Assembly: GCA_921293015.1 (NCBI GenBank)
Contig: OV121090.1
Location: forward strand, 4,216,001-4,280,000
Reading direction: 5' to 3'
Length of the DNA stretch: 64,000 bases
Source of the DNA: Phorcus lineatus
Lineage: Eukaryota > Mollusca > Gastropoda > Trochida > Trochidae
In this document: in pieces, positions 50,181-61,845 of the stretch
Numbering within the stretch: the stretch's first letter is position 1
Layout: every line of letters begins with the position of its first letter
Made by a program: the position numbers and the translations under genes
Notes under the pieces: model-generated
Told to the model about the DNA's origin: nothing
What the model saw: the letters and a program-made list of their open reading frames with translations, nothing else
The model's database searches: none

Positions 50181-50502
50181 GAGGTGAGGTAAGGTGAGTT
50201 GGTGTTTAACGCCGCTTTCAAGATTATTTCACTTATATCGCGGCTGCTAGTATTATTGCAGGGAGAAAGCCCGCAACACCATCATGGCTATGCATTGCGG
50301 TGAAACCTGCGAGCATCGGCTGGAACTAGCGAACCATGGGTGGTACTGCACTGAATTTCAGTGTAGCATTGCACCCAAAACTGGCTGCGTGTAGAACAGT
50401 TCTCTACTGCAGACAAAGTTGCCGAGCCCCTGGCGGGATTCGAACCACTGACCTTCTGATCCGAAGCCGATCGCGCTAACCACTGCGCTATCCCGCCCCC
50501 CT
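50181..50502 (-). mobile_element. Intact tRNA-derived SINE with 12-bp target-site duplication
   Basis: Flanked by CACTCCTGGTGT at 50,169-50,180 and at 50,503-50,514. Read on the minus strand it starts GGGGGGCGGGATAGCGCAG, with an A box around TAGCGCAGTGGTTAGCGCG and a B box GGTTCGAATCCC (about 50,448-50,437), which together act as an internal Pol III promoter. The tRNA-like head ends with 'ccaggggctcgg', a ~200-bp body follows, and the 3' end is 'gcggcgttaaac' plus a short CACC/TCAC repeat. The head is close enough to a tRNA that gene finders may call it as one; the body and duplication show it is a SINE. Confidence 0.92.
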
Positions 50503-50764
50503 CACTCCTGGTGTCTTGCCGCTTCTATTTCATGCAATTTCTGAGGAGGAGGATCCATGCGTTGTACCAATCAGCCCAAAATGTCCAAACATGTGATTAA
50601 AATCACGGGTAGTGAGTCAGGGATTACCTGCCTCACAGCGCGTAAACGTCTAGCATTACCGTCCATGTATAATATTATGTTTGCAAGTGCATGACGAAAT
50701 CGGGCAGGACAACAGGTTCAATAATTTTCGGATCTAGCCATCTGCTGTCAAGTTACCTCGAATG

Positions 50765-51095
50765 ACGACAAGATCCATCCTGCTACATCAGCGTAATTGA
50801 ATCCGCTACATCAGCGTAATTGAATCCGCTGATCGAGCTCCTTCCATATACCCTATCTAACCAGCCAATGAGACGGCTCGCATTCAGCAACGGCGGCACA
50901 ACCCGGATGGAAAAGTACGTTTAGATAAAGCTAGTAGCTTCGTGAGCCGTAATTAACGACATTTCATTGGCTGAAAAAGTAACAGGTGAGCATAGCCACG
51001 AAAATCTAGCCGCGCCTGCCGTAAGAGGGATTTGGCCCGAAAGAGATCAGGGTATATAGAAGGAGTTCAATTACGCTGATGAGGCAGGATGCACA
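50765..51095. mobile_element. Inverted-repeat (MITE-like) element
   Basis: The left side 'catcctgctacatcagcgta' followed by 'attgaa' (with 'ctacatcagcgtaattgaatccg' duplicated in tandem, shown as landmark) is the inverse of the right side 'ttcaattacgctgatgaggc' followed by 'aggatg'. Pairing continues inward through 'ccttccatataccct' versus 'agggtatatagaagg'. The right arm also occurs alone at 47,213-47,300. No transposase and no clear target-site duplication. Confidence 0.7.
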
Positions 51096-51692
51096 AGATC
51101 AAGTTTGCAGTGAAACGAGAAGCAGCCCAATACCATCACAGATCCCCCGCCTTAAGGTACTGTTGGCATGATGTTTCGTGGTGCATACGCTGTACCTGGA
51201 CGCATCCAACCTTGAACCTGCTATTCACAGAGTGCAGAAGAAACCTGCTTTCGTCTGACCAATGAACCTTCTTTCATGATCTTAAATTCCATCCAATCCT
51301 TTTCTCTACACCATGCCAGACGCAACTGCTTGTGCTTGTTATTGAGTTTCGGTCGCTTTATTACTCTTCCAGCGGGCTCGAGTCGATTTCCGACAGTTTG
51401 ATGACTGAGCAGACGGTGTGGAAGCCATTGGCGTTTTTCGGGTAGTACTGGAAGCATAAGGATACCTTCTTACGAGCCTTAGCACTGTTCTATCCTTTCT
51501 CGAGAAGGTGATACGTAGTCTTCCTTCGATTCTTTACTTCGTTGGTTTGTGCATGTTTCTAGGCTAAACGACTTATGGTAGAGTAATGACATCCAGTTCT
51601 TATTGCATTTCCTTGAAAGAAAGACTCGCTCTGAGAAGACTAATAATCTGCCACTTGACAGCCTCTGACATTCTAGCACCCGGCATTCTGGG
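51095..51692 (-). pseudogene. Truncated Tc1-like transposase
   Basis: On the minus strand MPGARMSEAVKWQIISLLRA begins at about 51,679, as in the N-terminal helix-turn-helix of Tc1 transposases. A different frame (51,457-51,221) gives VGNRLEPAGR, RPKLNNKHKQLRLAW, followed after a stop by RPGTAYAPRNIMPTV and GGGSVMVLGCFS (to about 51,115). GGGSVMVWGCFS is the signature around the second catalytic Asp region of Tc1 elements. Several frameshifts and stops are present. Homology ends abruptly near 51,110, next to the inverted-repeat element, so the C-terminal third with the last catalytic acid is missing. Confidence 0.85.
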
Positions 51693-51749
51693 TTAGAATG
51701 GCTTAAACGGCTTGTATCAATGTTCTTATAACCGAAATTGATCACAAAC

Positions 51750-52385
51750 TCATACTGTAAGTTTCGAAAACATGATAAAAATCAAACCTACTTCATAGCA
51801 AATTCGTGGGCAAAAACAACATCAACGGGGGTTTGATATGTGCCGAAATAACTAAACTTATATTTGGAGGTTGCTACACTAACTTACTATGTATATATAC
51901 ACTACATGTGTTTATGTTAATAATTGCCTATGAATCATTCGATGTGAGGTCTCAGATAACATAATCGAGGACGCAAAATATTTTATGCCGGACACAAATA
52001 ATGTGTATATCTCACCAGCCAGGGGAGATAACCAGGACAACACTCCTCTCAAGCAGAAAAACCTGGTCAGAAATCGGGGTCAAAACGGGGGGTTCTTCTA
52101 CGTATTTTTGTAACGTTGCCTCTGATTACACGGAAAATTAAAATGAACCAATGGAAAGCAGGATAAAAAAGCTAGAGAAACTTATTTTTAGATTTTTAGT
52201 TACATGACGCAAAATGTTGACTTTGATCCTATAAAAACTTTGTAAGTGTATAAAACATTAGCGCACACGTTTAAAAAGAATCGAGAGGTAGAAGAATCAT
52301 TCATCTTCAATTTCCACTATTAATTATATCTTTTAAACAACGTAATCATATCGAAATAAATCAATAAGGGACCCTACCGTCTATG
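51750..52385. other. Non-coding stretch
   Basis: Nothing recognised. A locally C-rich patch lies near 52,015-52,090. Confidence 0.35.
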
Positions 52386-52389
52386 CCGG

Positions 52390-54600
52390 AAGTAACGTCC
52401 GCTCGCGAACATGTGACATAAAGAGAGGCTGTCAGCAGTGATTGTAAATGCAAACGAGCGTCAAGGTATCATCTTTACTGCCATATGGGTAAGTGACAAC
52501 ATTTTTCAAAACGGTAATATGATGTATAATTTACTTATGAACAAATATGAGCCATTTTTTCACCTTTTAAATTCTAGATTAACATATTTTGTCGTCATTT
52601 TCCGAGTACTTCGACTTGACTTGATGGCACTGTTATTAAGACCTTTTACTTGAATGTAAATAAATGTCTGCGTTCCTGGAACAGTGGTAGTGGTGTCCCC
52701 AATAATATATTTACATATTTCACATATTTGCATGTCAAAGACAAGATTGATTTGGCATCTTTTTATAGAGACAAAATTCTAGTGTTTCACTACTAAAGAA
52801 ATCATTGTTCTCTCACAAAATAATTGTGTTGCTTATTTGTAGGCAATACAAACATGTATCAAATTAAGTTTTTAATCATTCACTTCTTGTCTTTTGTAAA
52901 TGTTAAAACTTTAATTTTTCAATATTATGAAAATATAAATTAATTTAAATATAATTTCTTTTATCAGGACCGAGTCAAGTGTCAGGAGTGGATTCCAACT
53001 TTGGGTTAACTGATTCTTCTTGATATTCAGCTGTGCAACTGACACTTTCCTCTTTTGCATTTCGCAATACTTTTTGTCATATTTAGTTTATTACCCATAC
53101 TATAAGACATTACCAGCATCTCGTATTTCATATTTGTAAAGAAATTATTACAATCAGAACTGTGACATATGAACTACACAAAGCTTTTTCAAAATTGGTC
53201 AAAAATCACTTTCAACCTCATGCTTGTATTACAAAATTAAATGCCCGTCATGTAGAACTCATATGACACATTTGCTTGTGTAATAATTTTTATGTATGAC
53301 ATCTATGAATATCCTTTGAATTTTTTTGTATGTTTTTATTCAGTTTCAATATCCTTTGACTTTCTGAGGCCAAATCTTCTCTGTGTAATTTTTGCAGTAT
53401 ATTTTCCAATAAGTTATTGTTTTTTCATGTATAGATGTTGTTCATTTAGTATTAAAAGAGTGATTTTATGAGAATTTAGGAAAACATTTTCATCATGACA
53501 CGTTCTTCAATGGACCTTGGCCAACATGACTTGAGGCTAATGCCTTGCTGGACTGTGAACTGATAATAAGCTTGCTTTTGTCTTTTGTAGGAAGCAAAAT
53601 ATTTATTTTACCTGGTTTAGTATTATTCGTGAGCCATTACACCTTTCTTACATGAAAATTGCCTTGTATCATTTTATTATAGTCATTTATTCATGTCTAG
53701 CATCCACAGTCTCTTGTTTTGAAAGTCTGGAATTGGGTGTCCCTCTTTAGAGGCCTTTTACTTGTGTTTGAGGCATAGATATACAATTTATGTTACTTAT
53801 ATGGCTAGATAAGACACCAACATACATTTAGATTGCATTTTAAAAATTTTAAAGATGTAGAAATATACTTTACCTATACATTTTTAAGAAATATGACCAA
53901 CTAAATTTCACAAAATTTGATTTGGAAAAGTGGAGATATATTTTTGTTTGTAAAAATTGAATTGTATGTTGGTTCCTTATGCTAAAGTCTAGCAACACAC
54001 CAAGTTTGATTGTTTTTTATGAGTACAACTCAAGACGGCCCAAATAATGCACTGTATGTTTTGACCTTAAAATTCCATGGACGAGTCTGCTCTAACAATA
54101 GCTGTAAAATATTCATGTTTAGCTTCATTGTCACTTTTTTTCGGTCTAGAAAGACTTGTTTTAACATGAAGATGACTAAGGAAACTATAATGCTGATCTT
54201 TTATTCAAGTTGTGACTTTATTCACAAAAATGTTGTGACAATTTCTAAAAATCTTGAAACGGCACTACTGTTAAGGGGTCAAATATTTACCTTGTATGTT
54301 GTAGAATTTTTTTGTTAACTACTGAAATGAATGGCCAAGAGAATGATGAATCGATTGCATACTATTTTGTATTTTTAGGAGGTTTAGAAATATTTTTAAA
54401 ATCACCCTAACCAAAACAAATTGATGAAAATAAAAATTATATTTTTTTAGGGTGGGTGTCTTTGAACTCAAATATCTCTTTAATAATTTTTGTGTGTCTG
54501 AATATCTAAATGTGCTCTTGTTATTGAATCTTCACTCGAACTATACACCAAATTTGGTTGAGTATTAAAAAATTACTGATTATGCCTAATGTGTAGTCTA
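52390..54600 (+). ncRNA. Possible spliced, mostly non-coding transcript
   Basis: A CpG-rich patch (52,375-52,420) precedes a strong splice donor, ATATGG|GTAAGTGA (GTAAGT at 52,489-52,494). A plausible acceptor with a pyrimidine-rich stretch, TTTCTTTTATCAG|GACC, ends at 52,977. Joining them keeps the frame open for 13 more codons to TAA, but no ATG lies upstream in that frame, so a protein is doubtful. The following ~1.6 kb is T-rich with TGTA and ATTTA motifs on this strand, like a long 3' untranslated region, and differs in texture from the flanks. This is an inference from signals and composition only. Alternatives are a 3' exon pair of a gene starting outside the window, or chance. Confidence 0.25.
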
Positions 54601-54870
54601 TAAGTCGTATATTTAATCACAAGTCATGATGCTGGTAGCAAACATAACGTGATGTGTATGCAACGACTTCCTGATATCTATTACCGAATTCCATCTAATT
54701 TCCTAATGAATGACATTTTCTTTACCTTGTCGTCTGGGTCATCACCAAGAGCTATTATCAAATTAAAGGTCTCGGTGATTCATGCAAAACTTTGGTTTGT
54801 ATAATCATTAGAGACATAATTTAAGCACTTTTACCTACTTGAAATATCCAAACTGGTGACAATTTTTGAA

Positions 54871-55042
54871 AATAATATACACTTAATTACTCATGGTGAG
54901 GTCATTATGTGAAATACAAGACCTCATGACCTAACTCACGAGGCGGTCTGACCTGACCAAGGCCGCCTCGGGAGTCAGGTTCGAGAGTCCTTGTATTTCA
55001 CATAAAGACCTCACCACGAGTAATTAAGTGTTTTATTATACC
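54871..55042. repeat. Large near-perfect hairpin
   Basis: 'cacttaattactc' followed by 'ggtgaggtc' and 'tatgtgaaatacaag' on the left is matched on the right by 'cttgtatttcacata', 'gacctcacc' and 'gagtaattaagtg'. Outer AT-rich sequence also pairs ('taatata' / 'tattata'). Near the tip 'gaggcgg' pairs with 'ccgcctc'. Arms exceed 50 bp with few mismatches. It is probably a foldback element; no target-site duplication was fixed. Confidence 0.9.
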
Positions 55043-55592
55043 GAAAATCTTTTCTTTAGATTTGTTATGCATGTGTTTTATATTCACAGATTAATAGATT
55101 GAACAACATGTCTCATTTACTAACGCAAACTTGAAAAAGAAAACGAGGATCTCTGATTTGAACAATTTATTCAAGTAACAGTAAAACAATGCAAAACAAA
55201 TTTGTCACAAAACTGACCTCACTTAAGCTGGGGTCAGTGTACGGGTATATTTTTCAATCACGTGATGTCAACTGACCAGTGATGTTCTTACAAATTTAAT
55301 AGAGGTATAATAAAGGTTATTCCTATCCTCTTTTATTTTTATTCTCGAATTTGAAAGCACAACATGTCAGAATGTAACCACATTCAAACTCTTCATCCGT
55401 AGAATTCCTGTTGAATGGCTGACAATTTAAAGTGCTGCAATGAAAACAAAATATTTCATGATCAATGCTTTCACATATTCCAGTTAAATAGTGTTTCTAA
55501 ACAAGTAGTACATTTCTAGTTGGTCTCTATTTGGAGAGTTTACTTTCCTATTGTGGGAAACTGGTCACTATTCAGAGCCTCGAGGCTAATCT

Positions 55593-56213
55593 GAGCCCAG
55601 GAGCGTAGTGGTAGCGTGCTGGCCTATCAGCCAATGGCCCGTGTTCGAATCTCGATGAAGGCACCAAACATTTATAACCTGAGCCTTTTCCCGTGTTGTG
55701 TTCCTGGGCAAGACATTTCATCCACATTGCGCCCAGTCTACCCATCTGTACAATTGGGTACCTGAAGATTGGAATGTATGGACCTGCATCGAAGTACTGT
55801 TTTTTTCTGGGTAATAATACAATGTGCGCGCTTTGAGTGAGTGAGTGAGTTGGGGTTTAATGAGCTTTGAACAATATTTCAGTTATTAAACACGTGGATG
55901 ACAAGCATCCAAAAGAGAGTGGACAGATCAGGGAGAAAGGGATCGACAGGACGAGGGAAAAGACGGAAAGAAAGGCATAGTGAGAGATAGACAACAGATT
56001 TTAGAAGGGCTCAAATTAGTCTGGCTTCTACCCGTCGAACTGTCCAGCTTGGGTGTCCCTACCAGATGCATGTTAGCTCCAGCTGGTGTAGCTCTTGGGG
56101 TCTCGGAAGCACGCAAACCACCACACCACGTTAAGGTATCGAGTCCAGTGGTGGTGCGCGCTTTGAACATGCACTGCCACGGATATATGTGTGGAACAAG
56201 AAAGATATTAAAT
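55593..56213 (+). mobile_element. tRNA-derived SINE, interrupted by a later insertion
   Basis: The head GGAGCGTAGTGGTAGCGTGC (A box) and GTGTTCGAATCTC (B box, 55,641-55,653) are tRNA-like and read on the plus strand. A body follows with 'ttcctgggcaagacatttca' and 'ttgcgcccagtctaccca', of a type known from several animal SINEs. The element is broken at 55,836 by a 317-bp insertion and resumes at 56,167 ('acatgcactgccacgg'). It ends with 'aagatattaaattatta'. It is a different family from the SINE at 50,181. Confidence 0.8.
55837..56153 (-). mobile_element. 317-bp retroposon nested in the SINE, 13-bp target-site duplication
   Basis: GTGCGCGCTTTGA at 55,824-55,836 is repeated exactly at 56,154-56,166. 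The insert begins 'gtgagtgagtgagttggggt' on the plus strand, so on the minus strand it ends with an ACTC-type tail, the same tail type as the other SINEs here. The 80-codon frames on both strands within it are incidental. Confidence 0.88.
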
Positions 56214-56219
56214 TATTAA

Positions 56220-57880
56220 CACAACTATGGGATCGTGATAACCCTGACTTAGTGTTGTTTCCATATGTTATCAGTCTATACTAAAGAATGAATTAACCGT
56301 CTTGAATCGTTGTCATAAATAACCTAGCCAGACAGCAATTAAGGCAAACTCATTAAGAACTCCAATAAATTCAAATAAGTTCTTAGACGATGGTTGCTTT
56401 TGTACTTAGCTTTTTATGATATATATAATGACTAACTGCTAAAATCAAAGAGTTCCTACACATTCATGATTTATCTGTGTTATGTTTTGCTGGAAATAGA
56501 CAATAAACAATTCCTTAAGTTTTAATTGATTTCCCTTTAGATGCACAGAATGATACACCCATGGAGAATAGAACTCGCATATAAGGTGTGTTTGATCAAG
56601 ATTATCAACTGTGATTTGGCTTAAAGTTTAAAATAAAGATTCGATAGAACAATTGTCAATATAGCTTTCATGTTATTGCCTGTTAAGCAACACCTTTGTG
56701 AATTTATTATCTAGTTGGCTTTAAGTCTATCTTACCGCGGCCGTGTCTGATACTGAATATATTTTAAATAATTACATGGGCCATCATTTGGTCATTGTGT
56801 GTTCTTGACGTAGTTTAGATAGGGGCAAAAAGTAAAAAAAACTTCCTTAAGAGGGTATACGATCTTTTATAATATTATTCTTCAAATTGAGTGGATTAAA
56901 TAAATTTTTCAGCAGAATTTAAATTCTTACTCAAAATTAAAATCAAGTTAAAAAATAAACGTACAGTTTCTGTTTCAATTGAGATCTGTACTAAAGCAGC
57001 AATACAAGAGATCATAAGTATAATCAAATTATTATTTGCAAAATATTCAATTTGGCCAGATGGAAAAGAAGATATTTTACATGAATCTTAACCCTTTGAA
57101 TCTCTGAAAATGTTTCGACAACCACAGTTTATTAATGAAACTCGTGTACTTATGGACGAGACAAAGTGATCATCCTGATCTTTTTGACATCCAATCAATA
57201 AAGCTAAAGAAAGGAAATGTGTCTGTCCAAAAGATACTCTGTGATCACGTTATACTGTCTATTTTGAAGTTCTTTTAAAAGTGTTTTGAAATGAACCTAG
57301 TGGCTCTTTGCAGTTTGAATACGTATTTCATTTCTGCATTTGATTAAAGCTGCAATGGATAATAATTCTTTCCTTACACTTCATGTTGTACTCATATTAA
57401 TTGTATATGTCACAATGACCGAACTTTTTTTTTGAAATTTGAAAAAAAATCCTTGAGTAAAATGAATGGCTGAAAATACAGGCATATATATCTGATATTT
57501 TAATAATTTGGTCGTACTGAAAACGCTTTAATCGTTGTTAATTTCAGAATATTGATTTTCAATTCAAGAAAGGCAATTCAAAGTTCCTACTTAAGGCGTG
57601 CTTTCTAGTAAACGTTTAAATATGTCAAATATTTAATTAATCATTTTATAAAACTATTCATATTAGGTAAACAAACCATCATATATCAATGCTTTTTTAA
57701 AATATTGCAAATGAGAAAAAGTGAATTCTAAAGTCTGTTACTATTGTACAGAGTTAGTAAATACCTTGAGCTGAGGAAGTTTCTGTTTCTCATCGTGTGA
57801 ATAATAGTTACTAGAACATACAGTCTCAACCAAAACGCATGTTTTAGCAAAAACCTAGATAATTAATGACTATTCTACAA
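56220..57880. other. AT-rich non-coding stretch
   Basis: Nothing recognised on either strand. Confidence 0.35.
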
Positions 57881-57889
57881 GTTCCGTCT

Positions 57890-58476
57890 TAAAGGACTTA
57901 GTCATAAATTCACTGTTATAGTCATGTTTCCATGGAAACCGCAAAAAATAAAAATCATAAGTTGATCTTACCCTCAAAAGGCACATCTAGGGATCATGGT
58001 TGATAAGTGTATGAAGTTTGGTGAAGATAGCATATATATGTTAGGAGATATGCTCCGGACAAATGACTTGATCATAGATTCACCGTTTTAGTCATGCTTC
58101 AATGGAAACCGCAAAAAAAAAAAAAATCATTTGTTGATCTAACCCTCAGAAAGCACATCAAGGGATCGTGGTTGATAAGTGTATGAAGTTTGGTAAAGAT
58201 AGCATGTATAGTTATGAAGATATACTCCGTACAAAGGACTTTGTCACTGTTTAAGTCATGTTTCCATGGAAACCGCAAAAAATAAAAATCATTTGTTGGT
58301 CTAACCCTCAAAAGGCACATCTAGGGATCATGGTTGATAAGTGTATGAAGTTTGGTGAAGCTAGCATGTATAGTTTAGGAGATATGCTCCGGACAAAGAT
58401 TTGTGACGGACGGACAGACGGACGGACAGAATGAACGCTATATACCCCCGCTTACGCTGTTAGGCGGGAGTATAAA
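57890..58476 (+). mobile_element. Three ~165-bp tandem units ending in a GGAC repeat and hairpin
   Basis: Units start near 57,890, 58,060 and 58,230, each with 'gtcatg.ttc.atggaaacc', 'gcaaaaaa', 'aaccctca', 'gggatc.tggttgataagtg' and 'tatgctccg.acaaa'. The last is followed by 'gacggacggacagacggacg' and by 'cccgcttacgc' / 'gcggg', a GC-rich terminal hairpin. This architecture (tandem core repeats then GGAC repeat and hairpin) is familiar from molluscan dispersed elements. No protein is encoded. Confidence 0.8.
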
Positions 58477-58479
58477 AAC

Positions 58480-61400
58480 ATCTTTATAAAGGGTCTTCGT
58501 CGACATACATGCGTTATGATATTTACGAGAATTTGATATGAATAGTTATCAGTGTCCGAGGATTATGTTAAGTCATAACTTTGTTTTCGTTTAATATTCA
58601 AGTAGGACAGCTTATAAATCTTGATAAAAAAAGGTAATGTAACCGTCAATTTATCGACATTTGAAAGGCATTTGATGTCACGCATCTCGTGGTTATTGTC
58701 TCCGATCCTAGGTGAAGAAAGAACAAGAACTTTATGTTGGTTCAACGTGACTGTTAAATGTAAGAAAGTTTACAGTCATACCAAAGCCAGTGTGGATAAA
58801 CAAATTATATATCCGCATATGTTTTTTTAATGATTCTCGACATTGATATTATTATATTATGATAATGTTGGTACACAGGACTTTTTCACATCTCATTTAT
58901 AAATAAAACGTGCCGAACTCATGCATCGGCATTTAGGGAAAAGCGAAGACCGATGATCATTCTTATACATTTATTGGAAGTTTAAATTTTAACACATTTT
59001 TTATTTCAGTGTCACTGTCATTTACAAAAATGATGCAAAATAGGCATCATCATTGCCTGTAAACAAACAGGCTACAGTCAAAATATTCATGAAAGCTTCA
59101 AAACATATGAATATTAACCATACATTGGTATTACTTAGACTACACATCATCAATGCACAACATAAAGCCACATGAAACCAACGACGTTCAAACCATACTC
59201 TATTATCGATGCACAAACGTGCAGGTCAGATGCGTCTTCTGACGATCTCGATCCACTTCAAATGCGCTCACTCCAATCAAGTATTTGCAGAGGGGCGTCC
59301 TCGCCCAAGCTGTAAATGAAGCTGAATGCAGTTCTCATTAAAAGCAGTTAATGTCAAGTACAAAATTCATTTGGCAAGTGTTTCGTTTTTGTAAATGTGT
59401 ATTTAATCTTCTCGTCCAAGGTTCATCGACTTTGCTATAAATAATCCGATTATAGTTATCATTCTTGATAACAAGACGTGATTGAGAGCAACATTCAAAA
59501 ATAGAAATGCTGTTAAAACGTCTGATTGGTTGAAACATTGCAACCGGGTTTCGTTGTTTTCTAAAAAAAAAATATTTCCACTTTTATCTGTGGAATTATA
59601 TATCAAATTGATAAGTCTTTCCAATTTTCGCCACTCGCTCGTTAGTAAGTTTAAGGCGTGACGACGGACTAATTCAAATACGCGTGTTTATGCAAAAGCA
59701 TTTAAGAGTAGTAGTTGTTTTGATCTTAATGTGACTCAAATATGAAGATCATGTTATTTATTATTTAGGGACAACATTGTGGTCAGTTTCACGTCGTTTT
59801 GAAATGCACTGTGTAGCGTTGTTGAAAAATTGTCTTCCTTAGATGTTTGGTATTAACACATATATGAATAGATTTCGGGTTGTTTATAGCCAGCCTAAAA
59901 AATCAGTTCAAAGTAAATTTGAATTAAGAAATGCCGTCCAACGTATTCTAAGGGTATGTCGGAATCTCTTTAAGGTACAGACTTATGGTCTTCTCATCTT
60001 ATTATAGCTATTGCATGTTGAACCATTGAAGTAGTAAGTCATGGATAACTAAATATTTGCCTTTAAGGTATCAAGAAGCAGCTGTATTTTCCAATCATTT
60101 ACGTCATAATGGCACGATTATTTTGGTTGGTCACTAACAATATCATGATGATGGATGTTTGTTTGACTTCAACATTTTATGTCTTTTATGTTGTCCACAC
60201 AAATAATCCTATGCTCAGAGTAAACAAGGGGAGGTTATGTAAATGGCCATAACAAGGTTATCATAAGGAAAGTAATTTGGAGATCAAAGACAGCTGGTGG
60301 CAAGAGTTTCCCATCGATTAAAGTGAATGCCTTTGATTCTGTGTCTTCTTGAAGAAACGGACTAATAACGAAAGATTTATACCCTTTCGTTTATTTATCA
60401 GTTATATTCCGACTGTAACAATCCATAAAGCGTGCTTTGCACGTAAGTTCATAGAAATAAAATTCGTATAAAACATCCTCTTGAGGAAGAGTCACATTTA
60501 GCACTTTAGAATGATATGTGAATAATTTCACTTCATGGCAATACATTTATATGATTTTACATGAACAATTTTAATACTTTAAGTTAAAAGTATTGAACTA
60601 TTACTAGAACCTATCATTTTATGGCTTTCTTTAAAATTAGTTTAATTAATAAATTTTTCAGTCACGTCTTTTCAGTATGTTACTTTCAATATTAAAGTGA
60701 TATAAATTTATAAATATATCATGGGGTTTTCTAGTGTCTCTCCGATCAAACTGCAGTGTCTTAAACGAAATGGCTTACTGCTTGAACGGCGTTGCCTTCA
60801 AATGGTATTCAGTACATTACGCTATTCTATTACACTTAATGACTTTTTAAAAACTAATTTCATTTGTTGATGAACCTTCTAAGGTATGACAGCTCGTAAT
60901 GGGTATTGCACATTGATGGAGTCTTCTTGGTTCACTATATGATGTCTAACATATACAAAAAAACGAAAAGAAAAGAGTCTATCTACGAATTATTCCGCAC
61001 CAAAAGCCAAAGCACAGGTCCATTTGTTAAACCGCTAATTGAATGCTATTTTTGATCATGATTTGGTAAAATAGTTTTTGACGTCTTTTTTTCTAAACTT
61101 ATGAATAACGTGTTACGCCTAGACAATCTTAAACTTGTCCCTGCTGCGGGCTCCATATGGAGCCGAGCAGACTTTGACACATTGACATGTCAATGTTATT
61201 TGTCCCTTCCAAAAACATTTGACAAAAGTGAGTGACAAAGTCTCTTTAATCCTAAAAAAGTAAACATTTTCTGAATCACTTTTCAATGGGCTTTCATATG
61301 ATGAAAATATTATTACCCTCAAAATTTATTTTGTAAAGAAGTGATGAATTAAAAATCTTCAACGTGTTTGTAATCACAAATCAACGAGCAGGTGCTCGTT

Positions 61401-61645
61401 TTTTATCCCAACAGTGATTTTACCAATCAAGTTCATAGTGATCAGATGCTTTTTCAAGTGCGTGAAATGTACATAGTTGTTGTATCATTTTGTTCAGAAT
61501 ATTCTATTTTAGCTTTCTGTCACGTTATGAGAGCAAATATTTCTTCGTTAAAAAGTTGTGGAGATAATATGACTTTGTCGGTAAATCAAAGGATCAAATG
61601 ATTGCTTTTTGATAAACATACATAAAATAATTGTTACGAACAATC
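58480..61645. other. AT-rich non-coding stretch
   Basis: Only frames of 60-73 codons without motifs. A perfect short palindrome GGCTCCATATGGAGCC lies at 61,149-61,164. No gene or repeat supported otherwise. Confidence 0.35.
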
Positions 61646-61785
61646 TGGGGTATATCACAATCTGCAGATTGTTCGAACAATCTGCAGATTGTTTGCTCAC
61701 AATCTAGGAATTCCTAGATTGTTTAAACAATCTGCAGATTGTGCGACCTGAACAATCTGGGAATGATCACAATCTGGGAATTTGT
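61645..61785. repeat. Cluster of ACAATCTG palindromes
   Basis: ACAATCTGCAGATTGT occurs three times exactly (61,657-61,672, 61,677-61,692, 61,727-61,742). A variant with the centre CTAGGAATTCCTAG occurs at 61,699-61,722. The linkers TTCGAA and TTTAAA are themselves palindromic. Single ACAATCTGGG half-sites lie at each side (61,639-61,650, 61,752-61,761, 61,770-61,779). Confidence 0.95.
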
Positions 61786-61845
61786 GTTTTAGTAGTAAAT
61801 GGGAATTATTTAGCTTATTAGCTTATTCTATTTAGCAAGTATAAG

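Noticed and set aside
50425-50500. tRNA gene on the minus strand
   Set aside because: The A and B boxes are good, but it is followed by a SINE body and tail and enclosed by a 12-bp target-site duplication.
54010-54318. 102-codon open frame
   Set aside because: It lies in the T-rich tract that I read as possible untranslated RNA; the product is a low-complexity Phe/Ile/Lys mix without motifs.
55593-55665. tRNA gene on the plus strand
   Set aside because: The head is degenerate as a cloverleaf and continues into a SINE body.
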